Below the pieces are notes generated by a model, which saw only the letters and a list, made by a program, of their open reading frames with translations, was not told where the DNA came from and ran no database searches. The translations under genes and the position numbers were made by a program. From assembly GCA_944990035.1 (NCBI GenBank), contig CALYLX010000079.1, positions 124,001 to 188,000 on the forward strand: a stretch of DNA of 64,000 nt, in the 5' to 3' direction. This DNA is from Clitopilus passeckerianus. Lineage: Eukaryota; Basidiomycota; Agaricomycetes; Agaricales; Entolomataceae. Below are positions 58,601-64,000 of this stretch, in pieces. The first letter of the stretch is position 1; the number at the start of each line of letters is the position of its first letter.

Positions 58601-59584
58601 AATCATAAGTTAATCGGACAATGGTTATTTGAAGATGTGATATGTAGGTGGGGATGTATTCAAAATATTGTCACCGATAATGCGGGACAATTCACCAAGG
58701 TCACCCACTGGCTTGAGCAAAAATATGGCATACGAGGCATCAATATCTCGGCCTATAATTCTCAAGCCAACGGGAGGATTGAACGACCCCATTGGGATGT
58801 TCGCCAAGCGCTCTACAAAGCGTGTGAGGATAAATCCAAATGGTTCTGGTTCTTTCACCATGTCATGTGGGCCGATCGCATTACCGTAAGGAAGCGATTT
58901 GGGTGCTCACCTTTCTTCATGGTCACCGGAGCCCACCCAATCACCCCGCTGGACATCATGGAGGCAACGTGGTTGGTGGAGTTACCTGACGGCCCGCTGT
59001 CGACTGAGGAATTAATTGGCTATCGAGCCAGAGCCTTAGCAAAGCACAAGCAGCATGTAGATGATATGAGAGAACGTGTAACCAGAGATAAGATAAAAGC
59101 TGTCCAGCGATACGCAAGGGACCATGCAGCGTCTATCAAGGATTACAAGTTCAAACCATTAGATCTTGTGCTGGTGAGGAACACCGCAATCGAGAAGTCC
59201 CTGAGCCGGAAAATGATGCCAAGATACTTAGGTCCAATGGTGGTTGTGACCAGAACTAAGGGAGGAAACTATATCTTAGCAGAATTGGACGGTTCAGTAT
59301 GGCAAGAAAGAGTGGCTGCATTCAGAGTAGTGCCATACTGGGCACGAAAGCGGATTCAGCTGCCGGCAGGCATTGAGAACTGGGTGGATATCTCTCAGAG
59401 TAAACTGCGAGAACTACGGGAATCCAGGGATGACAGCGGTCTCGAAGAAGACCCTGACATTCATTTCCGAGATGTCCGGCTAGGTTCTGATGATACGCCA
59501 ACAAATGACGAGAGCGAAGAAGCTGATGAAGGCGAGGAAGAGGTGCCTACAGGCCCTCGCCGGAGTAAGAGGCTGGAGAAGTAG
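55654..59584 (+). pseudogene. pol: RT-B pol, two frameshifts
   Basis: The domain content is the same as in RT-A: YIDD reverse transcriptase at about 56800, RNase H near 57310-57660, integrase zinc finger 58300-58430, and catalytic D, D, E near 58496, 58677 and 58785. Here the C-terminus is in frame through the GPY-like motif to a Lys/Arg-rich end at 59584. One A is missing at 57912-57914 and one G at 58580-58582 compared with RT-A, splitting the frame into three. The pol frame is open from 55627, upstream of the TTG at 55654; the first ATG is 55909. Confidence 0.93.
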
Positions 59585-59703
59585 AATGAACAAAGAATTA
59601 ACAATAAAAATGCCCCTTTTGGGCAGTTAATTCGATAACCTCTATGGGAGAAGTACAAGGAGAGTGCTACTCATCAGTGTACTAGCTTCTATGGACAACA
59701 TAT

Positions 59704-61056
59704 CTACGGATTCGCTTGATCCCTAGTCTCCACCACTTCTTCATCCCCGGAGCCGTCTTCGTTGACATCGTCTTCGTTGTGATCAGCAGGGGCGCTGTCT
59801 ATTTTGGTCTGGGGGAGAAAGTATCAGAAAATGATTTCGCCACAAAATAGATGACGCACCTTAGAAGCAACGGCATTCAATGCCAAGTTCTCAATAGGAA
59901 CGGCATGAGAAACCTCACGACCTTCCAAGACAGAGCGAATACCATCTCGATGGTGCACCAATGCACGGCAAAGATGGTTAGCAATATCGAGCTGGAAGAA
60001 CTGGTTACGTGCAGTTTCTTCCAAGAGCGAAGAGTACTCTAGAAGAGTCTCTTTGGAAGCCGCTCCACCAAGGGCAAGGGTCTCATCGACACGCTTGAGG
60101 AGATCATCGGCGAAAACGGAGCCGGGAGTATAGTTGGCTTCAAATAAGCAGAGTAATCAGTAACTGAAAATCCGTGATGCCAAGGAACTCACGAATACTG
60201 TCAGACGTCTTCTGCTTCTTAGGAGACGGGCTGTCGGTTCCGGTGGGATTGTCGACGGACATAGAATCAATGCTGGCCTTGATAGTGTCGACAGAAATAG
60301 AAAGTTGTTCGATCTTGTCAATAAGAAAAGACAACTTAGTTTCTGAGGAATGTACTCACGTCGTCAGCCTTGCGCTTCTTAGAGCGAGAAGTAGACGTAC
60401 TAGTCATCTCGACATCGGAGGAGGCAGCCAGGGCAGCCTCTTGAGCGGCTTTAGCTTCCTTGCGCTTCTTCGCCTAATGGATGAAGTAAGGGCCGTGAAG
60501 GGCTAAGAACGCTAATGAGGTTACTCACCTCGGCCTTATCTTTCTCCTTCTGGAGGCGACGCTTGGTCTCGACACGCTGAATAATACTATCAGCAAAATC
60601 GAACCAATTCTTGACACCAGAAGACCGTTCAATCAGGTCGCGATCCGCTAAGTTGTTAATGGCCACACAGTAGTCATAACTCTTAGAATGGTCGGCAACC
60701 TTTTGAAAGTCTATGTCGTCAACAAAGGCCTAGGAACGAAATCAGCGATGAATATCAAGGGACCAAAGGGAATCACTCACTAAGCCGATGCCACCAATAA
60801 TATGAGAGACAAATGTCGGATTCCCAACCGCCTCGAGCTCTGAAAGGAATATACCCAGAGCGTCGACAAAGTCGGGGATATTTTTGATGGCCTTGATCTT
60901 GGCAGAGTCGCCGGGACCCTTGATGACTGAAGCACGAATGAGTTCGAAAGCGCTTTTGCGAGGTGGGAGGACCGCAGGTTCAACAGGAGTAGCATCGGCA
61001 GCCTTAGCCTCAGCGGCCTTGGCGTCGGTGTTCTTGTTGTTCTTGGGACGAGGCAT
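59704..61056 (-). CDS. Spliced antisense accessory gene of RT-B
   Basis: This is the same gene as in RT-A, here on the minus strand. Exons are 60781-61056, 60529-60729, 60360-60473, 60193-60313, 59860-60137 and 59704-59808, encoding 364 residues with the same five introns. Its stop lies 119 bp from the pol stop, so the two genes converge. No difference from the RT-A copy was seen, in contrast to the frame breaks in gag and pol. Basic KKRK clusters and the acidic tail suggest a nuclear protein. Function unknown. Confidence 0.82.
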
Positions 61057-61542
61057 GAGTAAGAAATATGAACGATGAGGATGTGTTGAAGTTCGAAGAG
61101 TGGGACATTGCGCACCTTTTATCCCTGGAGGAGACTTTGATAAGTCACGCCAGTGGAGAGAGATGACAAAGTTCCGAGCGGAAACCGGGAAGCGGCATGC
61201 AGGAGGCTCTGCACAACGCGGACCGAGAAAGCAAGAGAACGGACCAGATACAGCAAAGGACGTGACACGAGCTCACCCAAGTCTGAGTGACTATCATAGC
61301 GAAGACTTGGTGAGCGACGAGCATGAACTTCCTCGGTATCAATAGAGTGGCAAACGCGACATTGATCGAGGAAATAGACTTTGAGGTTCAGGAACAAATG
61401 ACATCACTGTGGAAGGAACGAAGATCGATCCATCGGCAGAAGGTGAACTTTTGGTGCCGAGCAGAACCAATCCGGGATCCAGTTATACCATTGAGAATCT
61501 AGACCCTCAGAGCAAAGACTGAGGACAGTCTGCATTTTTGGT

Positions 61543-61552
61543 GTGGGGGAGA
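61543..61552 (+). other. Polypurine tract of RT-B
   Basis: GTGGGGGAGA directly precedes the TG of the 3' LTR at 61553. Confidence 0.7.
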
Positions 61553-62527
61553 TGACACGGCAGAGCCGAATATAGCTATAATTTTGCGATTTTAACACAA
61601 TTTCGTACAATTATACTGTCGTCTCTACTAATGTAACTGCCTGTGATAATACCTACTTTATTAACCTTGAAACGACGGCCAATATACCCAAAGAAACAGG
61701 CCTTTGAAGTCGTCAAAAGGCCTTGAAGTTGTATTCAAAGTCAGCTGATGACATCGCCGCGCGTCGGCTATGTCCGGACCGAGCTCTGTAGACTTCGAAC
61801 CTCACGACTTCGAAAACCGGCTATGCCAAAAAGTAATAACCGGAAGTTTTGAAGTAGAATTTTCATTGAAGTGACTCACTCGGAAGCCAAGAAAACACGG
61901 CAGAGATATATTTAGAATACTAAAGATATCTTTGGACCGCTAACCGAGTACCCGCGCATCAATCCGTCGGTTGATTGCCATATTTGGTAATGCTACGCCT
62001 GGAATTCGTCAAAGTCGATTACTTTCGACGGATGTCCACCATATGCTCGTTTCTTGGCATTAAAACTTATATTCCTATTCCTTTAACCTTTACCATAGAT
62101 AGAAAGAGTTCCTTATATGTACCATGGTCTGTGCACGATTTCCGTAGTTATAAAAGCCTGTATATTTGGTAGAAGAAATGCAAGTACTCTATAGACGAGA
62201 TTCAGCTATCCCAGGGTGTGATAAGCCTAGATTTCGTTGCGAGCGAACTTCTTAGAGTCAGACGACGCAATCCCAAGTGGTTTCGAAGTCTTTCTATTGA
62301 TTACCGAGGGTTTTGATCTTACCGCCGTGTGAGATCGCATTTGTGTTCATTATAGCGCAATATATTCATTTGAAACGCTACTTTACATTGCGAAGGCTAT
62401 CCAATAGTCTACGTACTTGTGTGAAGTGTGATATTAGTTGTACTAAGCCCCACGTACTCGTTGAGGGTTTTGGGATTTGATTTGATTGGTGTTCGCACTT
62501 ACCTTTCATTTCCCGACGCGCTCATCA
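61553..62527 (+). repeat. 3' LTR of RT-B (975 bp)
   Basis: Same length and, where compared, same sequence as 51721-52695. Copy E resumes directly after CTCATCA with ACACACGACC. Confidence 0.98.
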
Positions 62528-62765
62528 ACACACGACCACTCTGACCTCCATATTGCTTCTATCTCCCGGTCCAGCGTCAATAGCGTGTCATAGACCAGCA
62601 TAACTAGTATCCGTCTCAGTCCATGAAGGGCTTCCAAGAAACACCGAGTTGAAGTTGCCGCCTACCGAGGGAGGCCAGTGCATACTAGTACTTGGAAATA
62701 TTGATATGGTAAGCCATGGATTCGAATTCTTTCAACCCCTCTGGGGTTGGCGGTGTGCTTGACAT
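62528..62765 (-). pseudogene. DUF6533-domain gene copy E, 5' part (split by RT-B)
   Basis: It starts at the ATG at 62765 (MSSTPPTPEGLKEFESMAYH). A second exon reads MLVYDTLLTLDREIEAIWRSEWSC and stops at the LTR. In exon 1, copies C and D read AAG TAT TAT GCA CTG, whereas copy E reads AAG TAC TAG TAT GCA CTG. An extra three bases create an in-frame stop. The gene was thus damaged by more than the retrotransposon. Confidence 0.78.
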
Positions 62766-63372
62766 GGTAAGTATGGGAGAGAAACGAGGGGGCAGCGCCA
62801 CCGACGGTGTTTATGGAATTTAACAGAGATATCTTCGTGTCCCTGACTGGTCCCGCTACCTTGACTTGACGAAAGCGCCAAACAGTATCAAGGGATAATC
62901 TTAATTTGGCTCGACCGAATTATGCTTATAAAGTTATCCCCTTGCGAGGGCTAAGGATTTCCTCGAGATCAATGTGTTCCACCAAACAGGGACTGGAAAG
63001 TGCCAAAACATAAAATATGGTTAGGTACTACGCAGTGGAGACTTCAGCGTTTCGCTTAGGCTGTAGCAAGTGCTGACGCTAGCGATGCCCATTTAGACGC
63101 AAAAGGAGGATTTGGATTGGGAATTAGGCCTGAAGATGCCAGGGAGCTCTCCAACAAACCTTCGCCCTATGAAACTTTTTCAGTAAGTACCTCAGTTCCC
63201 CATACCACGAAAGGTGTTCAACCTGGATAATTAATTAAATTGTAATGTATAGGGGGGCTACTACATATAGTCTACTCTCAGGCTCTATTACTGATCAATG
63301 TTCTACATTATGGTCGACCCGTATTGTTGGTTTCCACCTCCTCACGCCACAACAAACAAAAACGACGTCGGG
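62766..63372. other. Upstream DNA of copy E, duplicated
   Basis: 62925-63120 resembles 46900-47130 upstream of copy D (shared GGATTTCCTC and AGATCAATGTGTTCCAC), and 63215-63372 resembles 48800-48970. No gene is recognised. Part of the stretch should be the 3' flank of the P450 gene. Confidence 0.5.
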
Positions 63373-64000
63373 TCAGACCCGAGGCCGTATGGAGAGATTA
63401 AACGGTTTAATGTGGCTACGACAAGATGTCAGCATGTGTCTAAGAGAGCTGAAAGATATTCTCACCTAGTGATACCGCTGGTGAATTCAAGCACTGGCAC
63501 AGGCTCACCAAGCGGAAGCGAAATTTCGTATCGAGACAATATGCTAGCCATCGTCAGTAAGATCATTGTCTCCGCAAAATTTATGCCTGAAGTAAGCTGT
63601 CAGAACATTTCTCGTTTCAAGTGGGTTGCACACACCTGGGCATGATCGACGACCGAACCCATAAGCGAATTTCCGCGGATCAGGCTGACGTTGGTCATAC
63701 GGCATCGGTTTAGATAGCGGTGCCGAGGTTATGAAGCGCTCTGGAGAGAAAACAGACGGCTCAGGGTAGAGATTTGGGTCATTCATAATAGCCCTAGAGA
63801 CCAATTAATCAGTATGACACCGAAGTTGTATGTAAGCGTAAGCGGGATTACCAGATATTGGCGACGATAATGGAGTCCTTGGGAATTCTGTAACCTTCGT
63901 ATTCATCCTCCTCGACGACCTTGTGTGCGAGGCCTAAGGAAGCATGCAGGTCAGTATTTGTTGAAGTTGGTAGGAATCGAACAACGAAGGCTCACCGAGA
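63373..64000 (-). CDS. Cytochrome P450, C-terminal part (gene continues past window)
   Basis: Exons read inward from the window edge: GLAHKVVEEDEYEGYRIPKDSIIVANIW, then AIMNDPNLYPEPSVFSPERF and the heme loop FAYGFGRRSCPG with the iron-binding Cys. INFAETMILLTMASILSRYEISLP follows, then LEFTSGIT joined to SHIKPFNLSIRPRV and the TGA at 63373. Splice junctions are GT-AG and keep frame. The order matches the C-terminus of fungal P450s such as the CYP5150/CYP620-type proteins, though the exact family is not claimed. The heme loop is intact here, unlike the relic at 48971-49505. Confidence 0.8.

Larger units (their letters stand above)
51721..62527 (+). mobile_element. Ty3/gypsy LTR retrotransposon RT-B (complete)
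   Basis: Complete 10,807-bp element with two apparently identical 975-bp LTRs. Internal order is gag, pro, pol, opposite-strand gene, polypurine tract. It sits antisense in DUF6533 copy E. Flanks read CTTAACAC and ACACACGACC; copy C shows the empty site CTTAACACACGACC. The target duplication is therefore ACAC, or AACAC if the LTR end is set one base earlier. Four one-base losses in homopolymers break gag (two) and pol (two). Confidence 0.98.

Noticed and set aside
1..64000. CRISPR arrays, bacterial operons, rRNA genes
   Set aside because: No regularly spaced direct repeats, no rRNA-like blocks, and intron-rich eukaryotic genes throughout.

Overview
The window is fungal nuclear DNA, most likely from a mushroom-forming basidiomycete (Agaricomycetes). 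Protein genes are cut by many 46-60 bp GT-AG introns. The gene families are typical of that group: DUF6533 membrane proteins, fungal HNH nucleases, DUF1838 proteins, PC-esterase/TBL-like proteins and NACHT proteins.

Layout. Two near-identical Ty3/gypsy LTR retrotransposons of about 10.8 kb lie head to head and enclose 41.7 kb of host DNA. RT-A is on the minus strand (1-9990, its 3' LTR cut by the window edge). RT-B is on the plus strand (51721-62527, complete, two 975-bp LTRs). Each carries gag, pro and pol in three successive -1 frames. Between pol and the 3' LTR each also carries an extra gene on the opposite strand with six exons and five introns. RT-A sits in an HNH-nuclease gene. RT-B sits in a DUF6533 gene, and a paralogue in the window preserves the empty site.

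Host segment, left to right: truncated HNH gene (-); TBL-like PC-esterase (-) diverging from ribosomal protein eL14 (+); a gene-poor stretch with an old tandem duplication; a multi-pass membrane protein (+); a decayed gene (-) that joins FHA, NACHT-like and Tyr-kinase-like domains and is split by a 2.2-kb TIR transposon; DUF6533 gene A (+); a DUF1838 gene (-); a single-exon membrane protein (-); a second DUF1838 gene (+); DUF6533 gene B (-); an F-box protein (-); a 2OG-Fe(II) oxygenase (-); MDM35 (-); a roadblock/LC7 dynein light chain (-); then a degenerating array of DUF6533 copies C, D and E mixed with relics of the roadblock 5' end and a cytochrome P450. A partial P450 gene closes the right edge after RT-B.

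How it fits together. eL14, MDM35, the dynein light chain, the F-box protein and the oxygenase look like maintained genes. The rest records family expansion, local duplication, pseudogenisation and repeated transposon insertion. The most original signals are the spliced antisense gene inside the retrotransposon, the in-register GGGTTTT shift site at the gag stop, and the FHA-NACHT-kinase architecture. Exon boundaries were read by eye from splice signals and reading frame. Family names come from recognised motifs, not from database searches.
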